Below the pieces are notes generated by a model. That model was not told the origin of the DNA, did not search any database, and saw nothing but the letters and a program-made list of their open reading frames with translations. From the NCBI GenBank assembly GCA_029378245.1, contig JARKIF010000029.1, forward strand, positions 496,001 through 560,000: a stretch of DNA of 64,000 nucleotides, in the 5' to 3' direction. Made by a program: the position numbers and the translations under genes. The DNA comes from Roridomyces roridus. Lineage: Eukaryota; Basidiomycota; Agaricomycetes; Agaricales; Mycenaceae. Below, in pieces: positions 11,379 through 22,054 of the stretch (position 1 is the first letter of the stretch; each line of letters starts with the position of its first letter).

Positions 11379-13043
11379 CTATCCACCAAACCGGCATCTT
11401 CTTGATTCTTGAATTCCATCCCAATCTCTCATCGAAGCATCCCATTCTCCATACGCAGAATTCCCCTCCGCGACCAAATACCGAGAACCCTCCGGCTGGG
11501 GCGGGATGTACTTCAACAGCATCTCAAACCCCTCCGCAAGTCGTTCCCGAATCTCCGGTATCGCAGCAACATCCATCTCTTGCTCCCGATTGAACGTCAC
11601 CTCGATGCGCCGAAGCCGCGCCGTGCCCGAATCCCGCTGAGCGTCCGGAGCCGAGCGGTACAGAATAAATCGGTGGAGGGTGTTATCCGAAAGGGCGGAA
11701 AATCGAAGCAGTCGGAGTGTGAGGAGGCGCGGGCAGACGATGGGTTCGCCGCGTGGAGTGGGCGGAGTCAAGAATGTTAGGAATTTGACGTCGGTCTGCG
11801 AGGAGGCGAGGGGTTCCCAGCCCATCGTGAGATGTTCGAGACTCGACGCCGCACGCAGGACGTCGATTACGGCGCTCGTCAACACCGTCTTGACGCTCAG
11901 AACGAGGGACGTGAGAGACTGGCAGAGAGATTGAATGGGGAGTCTCCTGAGTCGTTTGTAGGCATCCTCGTCGTAGTAATGCAGTCGGGATAGGTTGGGG
12001 ATGATGAATTTGCCCAGAAATAGTTGGAGTACGCCTGCATCGTCCGTATTGGATACGCAAAGTTCTCGCAAGTGGTCCCACTGGACGGAATCCTGGGAAT
12101 CGAAATCTGCTTCCATCATACCCAGCTCCAGGGTACACGTCTCGAGATTGACGCATTCCCGTAGAAACTGCAACAGCTTGGTCCCTGAAATATCACCCAG
12201 ACGGTGCGCCTGGTATATGCACAAGTGTTGAATCAACGGCGTACGAATCGCAGTCTGGAAGACATAGGTCGGAGGTCGGAAAGAGAGCGAGTTGAGGCTC
12301 GGGGCTGTCAAAAATGAAAGGTTGCTCTGGAAAGGCTCGCCGTCGATGGTGGCGGATCGTAGCATTGGGACCTGGTCTGGCGTCAAATCCGCAAGGGGCC
12401 CAAAATCCGACAAGTGATGGGGGAGCACAAGCCGAACGGACCTCCATCGAGGAGAAAACTCGATCAGAGTCTCCAGGAGGATTTTACAGGCATCCAATGT
12501 GCCTTGGAAGAGATGTGTATTGGATCGGGCTACCGTGCCCGGACCCACAAAGGAGATTGTGAGGGGAAGGCAGCCCGACCGGGATAGCCACGTTTTGGCT
12601 ACAGCGTTTATTTGCAAAAGGCGGTCGTTTTCGGCGGTGAGTGTGGTGACTGGGGCGACGATATGCAGAGACGACCAAAGCAGAGGAGTCGACAGCGCGA
12701 TGCTCCGCCAGCGCTGGGATATGTGGCAAAGAAGAAGAGGCGCGTCCGCTCCATTCAGACTCGCGGCCCTGTCGCAGGGAACGCATGCCGTGAAGATTCC
12801 TCCCAGGACGTCGTCTGGAAGTCGTCGAGCGGGAGACAGCAAGACGAGATGTGCGTCAATGGATGAGATGAATTGACCGTGTCTTGTGACTAGCCCTTGG
12901 AGGAGAGCTCGAATGCGTGTGATTTCTTTGGCGAGGCCATCGGCTTGCTGTCGTTTTTCGCCGACTATGTCTTGAATCCGTCGACAATCCTCATCTGCCG
13001 GAATGGCGTTGGTATGGAGCATATCGTAGAATGGTGATTCCAT
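11379..13043 (-). CDS. F-box protein, intronless coding region
   Basis: A 554-residue frame with the typical agaric architecture. The N terminus MESPFYDMLHTN..PADED is followed by a coiled-coil-like stretch and then an F-box (LSPARRLPDDVLGGIF ... ISQRWRSIALSTPLLWSSL, about residues 70-135). The rest is a leucine-rich C-terminal region. The frame is open 33 codons further up to 13142, but an AG acceptor lies just before the ATG at 13041-13043 and a GTGCAG donor stands upstream, so an intron in the 5' leader is likely and 13043 is preferred. The role is probably substrate recognition in an SCF ubiquitin ligase; the target is unknown. It is convergent with the F-box/LRR fragment at 10592-11311. 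Confidence 0.85.
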   Translation of the reverse strand: MESPFYDMLHTNAIPADEDCRRIQDIVGEKRQQADGLAKEITRIRALLQGLVTRHGQFISSIDAHLVLLSPARRLPDDVLGGIFTACVPCDRAASLNGADAPLLLCHISQRWRSIALSTPLLWSSLHIVAPVTTLTAENDRLLQINAVAKTWLSRSGCLPLTISFVGPGTVARSNTHLFQGTLDACKILLETLIEFSPRWRSVRLVLPHHLSDFGPLADLTPDQVPMLRSATIDGEPFQSNLSFLTAPSLNSLSFRPPTYVFQTAIRTPLIQHLCIYQAHRLGDISGTKLLQFLRECVNLETCTLELGMMEADFDSQDSVQWDHLRELCVSNTDDAGVLQLFLGKFIIPNLSRLHYYDEDAYKRLRRLPIQSLCQSLTSLVLSVKTVLTSAVIDVLRAASSLEHLTMGWEPLASSQTDVKFLTFLTPPTPRGEPIVCPRLLTLRLLRFSALSDNTLHRFILYRSAPDAQRDSGTARLRRIEVTFNREQEMDVAAIPEIRERLAEGFEMLLKYIPPQPEGSRYLVAEGNSAYGEWDASMRDWDGIQESRRCRFGG

Positions 13044-13215
13044 TCTGGTGTTAGTGAGTAGGTTATACAATAAGCGTGTCGCTGCACCTGCCTTGGCCAA
13101 GGTACAGTGCTGACGGTCACGAGTCGTGGTGGTAGCGGTCAAGGTGGGACAAGATCAGGTGATTCATGATCGGCATACAGAACCACACAAACGCGTCGCG
13201 TCGAACAGAAATGAC

Positions 13216-13725
13216 GACACCTCTGCTTGCACGACAACCCTAGATCTGGTCGCGTTCAATGTCCAAGATAAATACTGTTTCACGCCAAAATTGGTGCGTG
13301 GTGACTGGTACTTTAGTCTTATTTTTCCCCGCTCTTGCGCGCACTAGGTAACAGTGGGACTTGAAAATTTGTTCATGTCCCGGTCTTCGTGGGCTCACGA
13401 AAGATCACTTCTCATCAAAGCGAGATCCTCTGCCTCGACGTGGTTCGACTCCACCCGAAAGCACATTGTGATTTATCTTCCCATTTTTAGTGGCCTGCTG
13501 TTGCGTGCGGTAAATGCTGTTGCGTGCGGTAGATGACATTTTAAAATGACGATCTAATGGCATTTGGAAAGGAACAACAGACTTGTGTCATCTCTTTTGC
13601 GTTCCTGAATCCTGATTAGCTTCGTCATCACGATTTGACGTTGATCCGCTGCGTGATCCACTTCGGCGGAGTTCCTCTTTGGTAACTATTTAACAGACCC
13701 ATCTACATTCCACAAATCCAAAACC
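13216..13725. other. Intergenic DNA between F-box gene and SDR gene
   Basis: No convincing gene. A short direct repeat, GTTGCGTGCGGTA, occurs twice near 13500-13530. Confidence 0.35.
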
Positions 13726-14544
13726 ATGCACCTCATCCTCACGGGAGCAACAGGCACCATCGGCGCCCCCATCCTCCACCACGCCCTCTCCTCTCCTCTG
13801 ATCACCCGCCTCTCAATTCTCTCACGAAAGCCATTCGCTCTGCCCATGGCCGACGGGATCGACACGACCAAGGCGCGGATTATCCTGCACCAAGATTATA
13901 CGTCGTATCCGCCGGATTTGTTAGCCCAGCTCGATGAGGCGGATGCGTGCCTTTGGGCACAGGGAACGGGGCAGCATGCGGTGTCGAAAGAGTGAGTGCT
14001 CACTTCCCTTGACTCTTGGATATTCAACGAAAGAACAATATAGGGAATATATACGAGTAACGCATGATTCGCCCGTCGCTGCGGCCAAGGCTTTTGCCGG
14101 TCTGTCGAACACAGGGAAGTTTACTTTTGTGCATATTTCTGGGAAAGGGCGGGAGTTCCGTTTTCTCCGTTTCAACTTGAATCTAAGAGTAAACCCAGAG
14201 CTGAGAGCAACGCCTCCCTGTACGGCCGAACCAAAGCCTGTGCCGAGCAAACCCTCCTCTCGATCATGAAAGACAACCCGAAACTGAACTTGATCAATGT
14301 TCGCCCAGCGTATGTCGACTCCCTCTCACGCCCCGGAATCAGCCGTAAAATCGTGTACCACGGCCTCGCGCCGATTCTCCGGCGACTTGCGCCGGGGTTG
14401 GTCACGCCGGCTCAAATGTTGGCGCAGGTTTGTCTGGATCTGGCTGTTGGGAAGCTGCAACTTGAAGGAGGAGAAGATGTACTGCATGGAGGAAGGACCT
14501 TGTTGCCAGCTGCTATTCGACGACTTGGATCGGAGGAAAAGTAG
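13726..14544 (+). CDS. NAD(P)-binding Rossmann (atypical SDR / epimerase-like) protein
   Basis: The start MHLILTGATGTIGAPIL is a Rossmann dinucleotide-binding motif (TGATGTIG). Exon 1 ends at 13991 (GTGAGT donor) and exon 2 starts at 14044. Further recognisable parts are FVHISGKG and a YxxxK-like SLYGRTKACAE, followed by LINVRPAYVDSL and a helical tail ending at 14542-14544. Between FVHISGKG and SLYGRTK the frame changes. A 35-nt segment 14162-14196 bounded by GT and AG would restore it, but it is short for an intron, so a small frameshift is the alternative. Members of this group are oxidoreductases or epimerases of small molecules; the substrate cannot be read from the sequence. The length, about 240 residues, fits the family. 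Confidence 0.7.
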
Positions 14545-14868
14545 TTAGAGAGCTTCGGTTGTAGTAGATAATACGTGCATCCCAAAAATCCTTGCCTCCT
14601 CATGAATGGTGTCCATCAAATAACAAAGTTGGCACTCACGGCGGTGATACTTCAACTTACGGCCATCCGTGTGGACGCCAAGCACAATGGAAGCTGACTG
14701 CTGAAAGAGAAACACGGCATTGAATTAAAAATAAATCACGTCTCTCCAAAGTCCTTGTACCCAATCTGGTAGCCCTTGTACTCGTTGCCTTGTAATACAG
14801 TGATAAGTAGTCCGTCGCAAAGAATGTCCGTTCCGTTCCCTTCTCCACTCCATCTATGAGCCACACCG

Positions 14869-15491
14869 CTAGAGGCTCAACCCCAGCGCATTCCCCTCCC
14901 AGCTGCTCGCACCCGCCGGGGGGTTGAGGAAGTGCCTGAACACGACCCGCACCTCCTCCTCCTTGGGCAACGTGACCAAGGACAACTTCTCAAGCAGATC
15001 CGGACCCTCCTGCTCGGTGGTAGCGATTAACCCGACGGTGCGGCGTCTGTCGAGGGACGCGTCCAACGCACTCAGTACGAGCGTGGCATCGATGTTGATT
15101 GGGAGTCCTTGCGGGCGGTCGTAGATTTCGGTTGTGATCTCGAATTGGGCGAGGTCGACGGGGCCTATGGTTCGAGGTGAGTGTTCGTTGCTCAGGAGTG
15201 GGTGGGTGGCACGCGCTTACCTGAGCGAATTCGCCAGAACACCGACCCAGTCTCGCTGCGGGGACCATGCTCGAACGTTACGGTGTATGCCGCGGGCCCG
15301 GAGGAGCCCTTCAGTTGCACGGTGAACACTTTCCTCAGCTTGAAGGCTGCGTGGGGAAACCCGCGGGGGACCAGTAGTGAGTCCGCGCCGTCCATGTCCA
15401 GTGCTATGCCGATGGAGCTGAGCCAGTCTTTCATGAAGGGACGCAAGCCCACGATGATGCGCTTGGAGACTTGGATGTCGGCTGATTTCAT
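14869..15491 (-). CDS. Hypothetical protein, about 188 residues, two exons
   Basis: Exons 15221-15491 and 14869-15164 join in frame (GTAAGC donor, CATAG acceptor) and give 188 residues starting MKSADIQVSKRIIVGLRPFM and ending LGLSL. No domain is recognised. The composition is that of a soluble, beta-rich protein with no signal peptide or membrane segment. The good splice signals, the start with an ATG after an AT-poor leader, and the conserved-looking coding composition support a real gene. Function unknown. Confidence 0.55.
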
Positions 15492-16688
15492 TGGGTGAGG
15501 GGATTTCGATTGGAGGTGGAGGTGGAGAGTGGAGAGTGGGTTTGGAGGAATGAGTCGGAGCTTCCTTGCGCTTTTAAGCACCCTGTCCACCATTGTCTAG
15601 CTCACAGCAGCTGCAAACATTGGGCTTGGGCCCTCGAGAGGATCGGAATACGTAGTGAGTTTCATAAGTATTGGAAATTGGCTTCCACGCCTTCATCCTG
15701 GGCGAATCAGAGAAGCAGGACTGGGGTGAATATAGAACGTGACGTTGTGTACAGCCGCGCACTCTGAAAAGAGTTGACAGGGAAGCAGCGCTTTCGAGTC
15801 CTCCGAGTCAAAAGACTGTTTGGTTTTGTTGTACGATTGTGTCTCAGTTGTTCTGTCAGCAAATTGCTGTCGAGAACTCCGGACCCGTGTTACGACACTC
15901 GGCGCGATTTGATCCCCGTTAAATGCGTTGCATCGAGGCCCCGGGGGTTCACCATTTGCCGCCGAAGTCAGATAAGATAGTAGGACCCGATTATGTAAAA
16001 CCAGCAGGAGAGGTATGCGAGGCCAACCGCGTTCCCAGGAACACACGCCGCCGTGGATGAGACCCAGATATTTGGAAGCGAGCGAGAAACATTCAAAGCA
16101 GTCCAGCGAGAAGAACTCGAACAGGTATTCCATCGAAGAGAGACCAGCGAGACAGGGGTGCGATGTGATGGTACCATAGATCTTGATAGTGGAGTCCTGT
16201 TGTCGACCAAGAACTGGAGGCAAAAACAGGCCTCGGAATCTCGTTCAAGAAAGAAGCTACAGTATCCTTCCGGGGCTACAGAGAATATCGGGTTGCGCGA
16301 GAAGTTTGAGAGGAGTATTCAGGACAGACTCGGAACTCCACAGAACAAAGACTCGGCCGGCCGGACTGAGGAGCGGACAACGGCAATCGACCTTGGTTTC
16401 TGTCCTAATGTGAAAGAGCCTCCGACTCACGGAGGAAAGCACGCGACGATGGCTTGTCGCAAGAACATGATGGTGGGAGGAAAGAGGAGGTGATGTGGCA
16501 GTACAGTCACGTGCACCACATGATGAGAGTGATCCCGCTCGAGAAATAACTTTAATAAGCCCAATCGGCCTGAATTCGCGAAACTATAATACAAGATGCC
16601 CACGTATAATAGATACTCATGCTTCCGGATCGCTTTTATCCTCTCCGCTCACGCTGCGTGCATCAGCCCACTTCAACACCGAGGTCGA
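15492..16688. other. Intergenic DNA with weak minus-strand open frames
   Basis: A 176-residue minus-strand frame (15693-16223) and a possible short upstream exon starting MFLRQAIVACFPP near 16467 could be parts of a small gene. No domain, conserved motif or clear gene model was found. Confidence 0.25.
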
Positions 16689-18659
16689 CTACCAGTGCCA
16701 TGGGCGTTTGATCAGCAAACCAAGCTCCAAGTGAATAATGAGGACCAAACACACCACATGCACCTCCGTCCCAGCATCCCCAGCCATCGACATCGCCGGA
16801 TTTGCTGCCACAAACTGAGAATGTTCATGGGCAGCATGAAGCATAGGGAATGAATCGATGATGCCGTCGGTGCCATGCAGGTCGTGTTTCAGCGACTCGC
16901 GAGAGATTAACCTTACAGCAATAGAGTCAGGGAGTTGAACTAGGAACTCGGCCTCGAGGTACTTACATGCTGCAGACGGATATCACGTAGACTAGCGGGG
17001 TCGTTCGATGAACATTCGAGGATGGAAGGGATGATGGGACTCACGATGGATGCTGGGTACAATAAATAGCATGCTGCTCCAATGATGAGGCAATAAATAC
17101 GAAAGAAAATAAGCCAGACGCACAAGACGAATGTCCCCGGCATAGAAACAAACTGGGCGGGTTGTCAGCCTCCACCGGGCAAATGAAAAAGAGGTTCGGC
17201 TCACAAAAATGAGATGCAACGTGGCCCAAAGACTGTGGAAGAAATCCATGAGTTAAACCTCGCGAGATGTTGACGCCATCGTACTTACCTGGTCATGACC
17301 CCACGATTTAAAGCATACACCATCATCTTGTCGAGCGCCGAATCCGTCCTCCGAACGCCAGTCCGAGAGTTGCGCAAAACAAAGAACAGGATCGCGGTGA
17401 TGACGATGTCGCAGAGAAGAGATGCCCCGGCTTGCGTCGAGGACACCGGCTGTACCGGACGTTGAATTCAAGCTACAGAACGATGGGACGGAACTCACAG
17501 CGGTGATGCGTTGAAGCTTGCTGTAGAATCCCACTTTCGCGCTGTATTAGTATGCATTAGTGGAGGTTTTGGATGGAAAATATGCGCGCCCGTACACCAT
17601 GATGGTTTGACCTATGCCGCCGGCTGGGTGTCGGCGCAAGATCAGTCATTTGGATCAAGGAATATGCTGTTGATATTACCCAGTTGAATTACGGCCAAGG
17701 TAATCTAGAAGCTGGTTAAAAAAAGAAGGAAAATCAGAGGCGGATCGAGGGGAACTTACCACCGGCATGACGAATCTCCAATCGCGTTTGGTGACTGGAG
17801 GAAAGATGAGTGGGGCATGGCGGGCGTTAGGAAAACTCTACTCACGGACCCAGATTCGACTGGCGTAGAACCTAGGAAAGGGCCTCAGCATAAGTGATAG
17901 TGGATTGAATGAAGGTGTACATCTGAGCCGTGAACGAGACGATGAACTAGCCAGAGTCCGTGTTAGATACCATATGTGGAGCGGAAGCATGCCGCCACTC
18001 ACCACGCAGACGAGCATAACCTGAATCAAAATTAGAGAGAATAGCGAATAAGGGTAGGCTGCCCACATTGGCTTCGTGGCTGTCGATCCAGGTAAGTTGA
18101 CACACATTGCAACTGGAAAGATAGACTCACAGAATGACATTCTGAGCTTCAAAGTTCCCAAATAATTCGACGTAATCTGGCGTTCCGGGTCAAGCTGGTT
18201 TTCGGTGCGAAGAAGGGGACGACGCGCCTTTGTAATTCATGATCGCGAGGAATATAGCGTGGAGGGTGGAGAAGACGCTGAATTCTGTGCGTCAGCCTTT
18301 CTTGCTTGAAACCTGAATGAGAGCCGATTCGTACCCAAGAATCCCAACGACGATTTTGAATAACCCCGGATCTTTTCGGCCGTATAATCGAAAGTACTGG
18401 AGAACCATAACCTGGATATGATATCAGCGCACAGATGCCGGATACCGACGGGATGGGATGGGAAGGACGCACGAATCCGATACCCCACAACCTGCGCGGA
18501 AACTTTTCAGCAAAGGATGATCAGTCGAGTGGAGCACGCAACGCACGCGATGTCGAGTGTATACGCGACGAACTGAACACCCCAGGTGAGGACGAATCCG
18601 TGCGTGATGGGAGGTGCGGCTACACCGGAGGTCGTGGTGGTGGAATTGGTGCTCGACAT
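16689..18659 (-). CDS. Multi-pass membrane protein, DUF6534-like
   Basis: About ten short exons with ~50-nt introns. The start is MSSTNSTTTTSGVAAPP followed by ITHGFVLTWGVQFVAYTLD (first helix). Other exons give VLQYFRLYGRKDPGLFKIVV, VFSTLHAIFLAIMNYK, DYVELFGNFEAQNVI, FIVSFTAQ...FYASRIW, VTKRDWRFVMPV, ITLAVIQLG, IGQTIMV, SAKVGFYSKLQRITA, and a conserved block with CDIVITAILFFVLRNSRTG and RTDSALDKMMVYALNRGVMT. The order and motifs match agaric DUF6534/DUF6533-type seven-helix membrane proteins, whose function is unknown. The last exon ends LISRESLKHDL... with the stop at 16689-16691. Some 3' splice sites are uncertain. It is probably at the plasma membrane (inference). Confidence 0.7.
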
Positions 18660-19852
18660 GGGGAGAGACTGTGAAGGGGAAAGAGAAGGGCGGTATCTCG
18701 GGTGCCTTCAGTGTGTTAATTATAAGTAGCTCTTTAGCCATAGGCAGTGCACCAGAGGAAGATCGGAGCGTAAATGAGTCGATTTCCCGAGGCTGAGATG
18801 AATCAATCAAGCAGCTCTTCTGCCGCGCGTCAACGCCTAGCTTGGTAGCTTGGTTTCCAATTCGTACTGGTGCCAGTGTCGATGGGCTTCTAATCTGAAG
18901 GCACATGCACAGCGCGGGGCTTCCCCAGACACATCGACGGAAAGCTGTAAAATGAAACGCAGCACGCAGTCAGGTAGGCGGATGGCTGGAAGTCGACCTC
19001 GAGAAATGGGATAAGCATCGCGTTGTGTGGGTCCGTCTCAAAATCGTGGTATCAATCGCGAGCTATCCGTCGAGCCATCGGAAGACGTTTCTGGCGGTGC
19101 ATCAGACAACAACGAAACTCCGGGCTATCCCGACCGAGGTTGGGAGTGCACCTTGCGGCTGGTATCGGAACCGAATAAGAACACGCCGGGTTGGCGCCAC
19201 CGAGCTGTGAGGTGTGATGCAAGCAGCAAGTACATCAGGATGCTAAGGATTGAAGACGTACAGACGTTGTACAGACGAAGGTTCGAAGGATGGATCATTG
19301 GATGGAGCACATGGTGGTTTCAAGACAAGACGTGTTGATCCGATCTGACTCAACGAGTAAACGTTGGAACTTTGCATCTGTTTGGTGGGCACTGCTTGTC
19401 TTCCACCACCATCTTCGCAATATCCTCACCTCTACATACTTCTTTTCTCCGCGGACCATCTTAATTCTAATTCTTCGCTCCCCACCTCCATTCCTGGCGT
19501 ATTTATCAGCTGCTGACAAGCTTTGGGATTATTGTACTCACCCCGTCGATGATTTCAAAGGCGCTTGCTTGCTCTATTGACGCGGGTAGCGAGGTAGCCC
19601 TCACGGTTCTCGGCAGGCGTAAGAAGATGTTGATCTCTTCGCACGGAATGCGCCCACTTTTCTTTCCGCGGCCGCTTCGGCCTCGAAACTTAGGACTCCC
19701 AAGGAATACTCTCGTAGAATTCGACTGGGAGGTTTCTGGCGATGCCCGATTCTTGAGTGAGTGTTTCTCTTGGTACTCTCCTCCCTAAATTTATTTTTCC
19801 TGTCCAGATCTCTTTCATTTCCAGTCTAGACGAAACCTCTAATTACACCTCA
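18660..19852. other. Intergenic DNA, no gene recognised
   Basis: Contains the divergent upstream region of the DUF6534-like gene and the downstream flank of the SMP-30-like gene. No domain-bearing frame was seen. Confidence 0.35.
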
Positions 19853-20884
19853 TCAAATACACCTGGGCTGCTTTATATTACACTTCTCCTTGGAGTCCGG
19901 GGAGCTCGTATCCACTGCCAGAATTTGACCCGCTGCGGTCGTCACATACAACGTCGCCTCCTGCTGCGCCGAACCCCTCCCGAACCGCACCGACGAGGGC
20001 TCCTCAATAATGGACGCATCAACCAAACTCCCAGCAACAATCTCCGCCTCAAAGCTGCCATCCTGCCGCTGCGTGATGCGCGTAACCGCCCCAGTATGCG
20101 TGGCAGCCCACACCCGTCCCTGCTTGTCGAAATCAAAGCCATCATACTCGTGATCAAAGCCCGCCGGCTGAGTCCTACTCATCAATTCAGCCGCCGCGTT
20201 CCCGACACGGACCATGTCCTCGTTCGCGCTGAGCTGCACCGGGATGCGCGAGAACGTGGCGGCATCCGAGTTGGAGTAGTAGAGGAAGCTGTCGCGCACG
20301 TGGATACCGTTGACACCGAGGGCGGGGGCGGGCCCATCGACACTCATCGACGGGTCATTGAATGCGATTCGGCTGGCGCCGGTGACTAGGTTGATCTGCC
20401 AGACGACGCCCTCTCCAGGGTCGGCGGCCAATATAAGATGCGGGCTGCCAGGGACGGTGGAGAAGCCGTCGAGAATGGAGCAGTTTGGCACGACGGCGAC
20501 CTTGCGGACCAGTGGGGCGGAGCGGGAGGGGTTCAAGTCGACAGTCCACACTGTCATGTTGGCTCCGCGTTTGACTACGAGATCGATGTAACCGGTGGCG
20601 ACGGCGAAGACGTCAGCTGTTATCTCGACGATGCCCATTAAACCATCGCAGTTGGGGAAAGTGTGGATTGGGGTCAGGCCTTCCTCGCTGCGAGCGGGAT
20701 CAAACGAGTGAAGAGTCGAAGAGTTGCAAGAAGTGACGAGGAGGTGGCCCGATGAGCGAGCGACAAGGTCCTCAAAGAGTAAGTGCAGAGGGCTTGTATC
20801 CTGATAGACCACTTTGGTTGGGTAGAGAGCTGCAGCCGAGAGCGCGAAGAGAGGGAGGAGGGCGAAGAGAGAAAACAACTTCAT
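19853..20884 (-). CDS. Secreted SMP-30/gluconolactonase-like beta-propeller protein
   Basis: A single-exon frame of 343 residues. It begins MKLFSLFALLPLFALSAAA, a clear signal peptide, and continues with repeated beta-strand blocks typical of a six-bladed propeller: FEDLVARSSGHLLVTS, GLMGIVEITADVFAVATG, SPHLILAADPGEGVVWQIN, GVNGIHVRDSFLYYSNSD, YDGFDFDKQGRVWAATHTG, EPSSVRFG...LYVTTAAG. These match fungal SMP-30/gluconolactonase/LRE-like proteins, where the asparagine and aspartate in NGI and DGFDFD positions bind metal. It is probably an extracellular lactonase or a related hydrolase; the substrate is unknown. A TATAAAG lies about 30 nt upstream of the ATG on the minus strand. The length is normal for the family and the gene appears intact. 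Confidence 0.85.
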   Translation of the reverse strand: MKLFSLFALLPLFALSAAALYPTKVVYQDTSPLHLLFEDLVARSSGHLLVTSCNSSTLHSFDPARSEEGLTPIHTFPNCDGLMGIVEITADVFAVATGYIDLVVKRGANMTVWTVDLNPSRSAPLVRKVAVVPNCSILDGFSTVPGSPHLILAADPGEGVVWQINLVTGASRIAFNDPSMSVDGPAPALGVNGIHVRDSFLYYSNSDAATFSRIPVQLSANEDMVRVGNAAAELMSRTQPAGFDHEYDGFDFDKQGRVWAATHTGAVTRITQRQDGSFEAEIVAGSLVDASIIEEPSSVRFGRGSAQQEATLYVTTAAGQILAVDTSSPDSKEKCNIKQPRCI

Positions 20885-22050
20885 CGCACAAGAATTGACG
20901 TCGTAGGATGTTGCCTTTATACTACGTGGGTATAGTCATCGTCAGTCTCTCATTCAAACGTCCAAAGATGCGGAAAAGATATCCCGTCTTACGATACGAC
21001 ATATAATTGACCGGTAAATTCAACACGCAGGCGACATGGACTAGCGTATGTCCCACATCAGAACCCGGACATGTTTGTTGTTCCCGGCGTTGTCAATGTG
21101 AATGAAGTTCGCCGGATGGAATCGTGCTTACTATTCCAGGTTGAATGTCGGAGCCCGAAATCAGGATTGAACCCATCATGATTGTCCGTTCCGGTTCAGT
21201 ATGACAGTTGGTTTGCGACTGCCAGCCGTTGTTCGATGAAACGTTCCAACCGTGAAACCAAGCACCCGCATCTAGCGGCGGGGCGCCCGTACTTGCAGCT
21301 AGTTACCGGCGGACAGGGAATCGGAACACCTCGCGGGTCACCCATGGCCATCACCAGACCGTGTTCCGCTAGGCAATCATATCCAGGTCAAAGTCAACGC
21401 TGCTGTGCTTATGAAAGGCGCGAGGATTCTTCCCTTGGCATCATGGAAGAAGTCGAGAAGGAAAATCAGTGTCAAATTAAATGAGTTTATCGCTCCGTCG
21501 GTGTTCAAACGCTGCTTGAACACCGTTGTGAAACATACGCCGGGCGCCGGTCCTGTCAGTACATAAATGTCTCGTCACATACTGCTGAATACATTCTATC
21601 AAGTGTCTCATGAATGAAAGCGATATCTATACTCCTGGAAGGTCTGGCCAAGTGAATATCTCTCCCAGTCCGGTTATAACTGATTTTGCGTGGCGATAAC
21701 CCTGGGCGAACGTGTACATGGGGCACCAGGAGACAACACTTTCATTCTGCCACCCGAATACTCAGCCCAGCCCAGCCCAGCCCAGCAATGAAATTCCCCA
21801 GATCATTCTAATTTCTCGCATCTCGGTTGGTCCTCCATTTTCGAGTGTTGCCGGACAAAGACCCGTGGCGGACTGACGATGATGTGACTATCGCGCCAGG
21901 AAAACGATTCAGAACTCACGGCTACGTTGTATTTGTCGTGGTTTCCTCGGTAGTCCAGAGTCACGCAGAAAGTAGTCGAGAATCACACCATTGAAGTGGG
22001 TACTTATTGCAAAGGGACGAAATACACTGGTGTGGAGACGCATGCGATAC
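20885..22050. other. Intergenic DNA
   Basis: No gene recognised. A short CCCAG array (about 21763-21785) is the only repeat noted. Confidence 0.35.
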
Positions 22051-22054
22051 TATG

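Noticed and set aside
15693..16223. 176-residue minus-strand open frame
   Set aside because: No recognisable domain and no supported exon structure; kept only as a note on the intergenic region.
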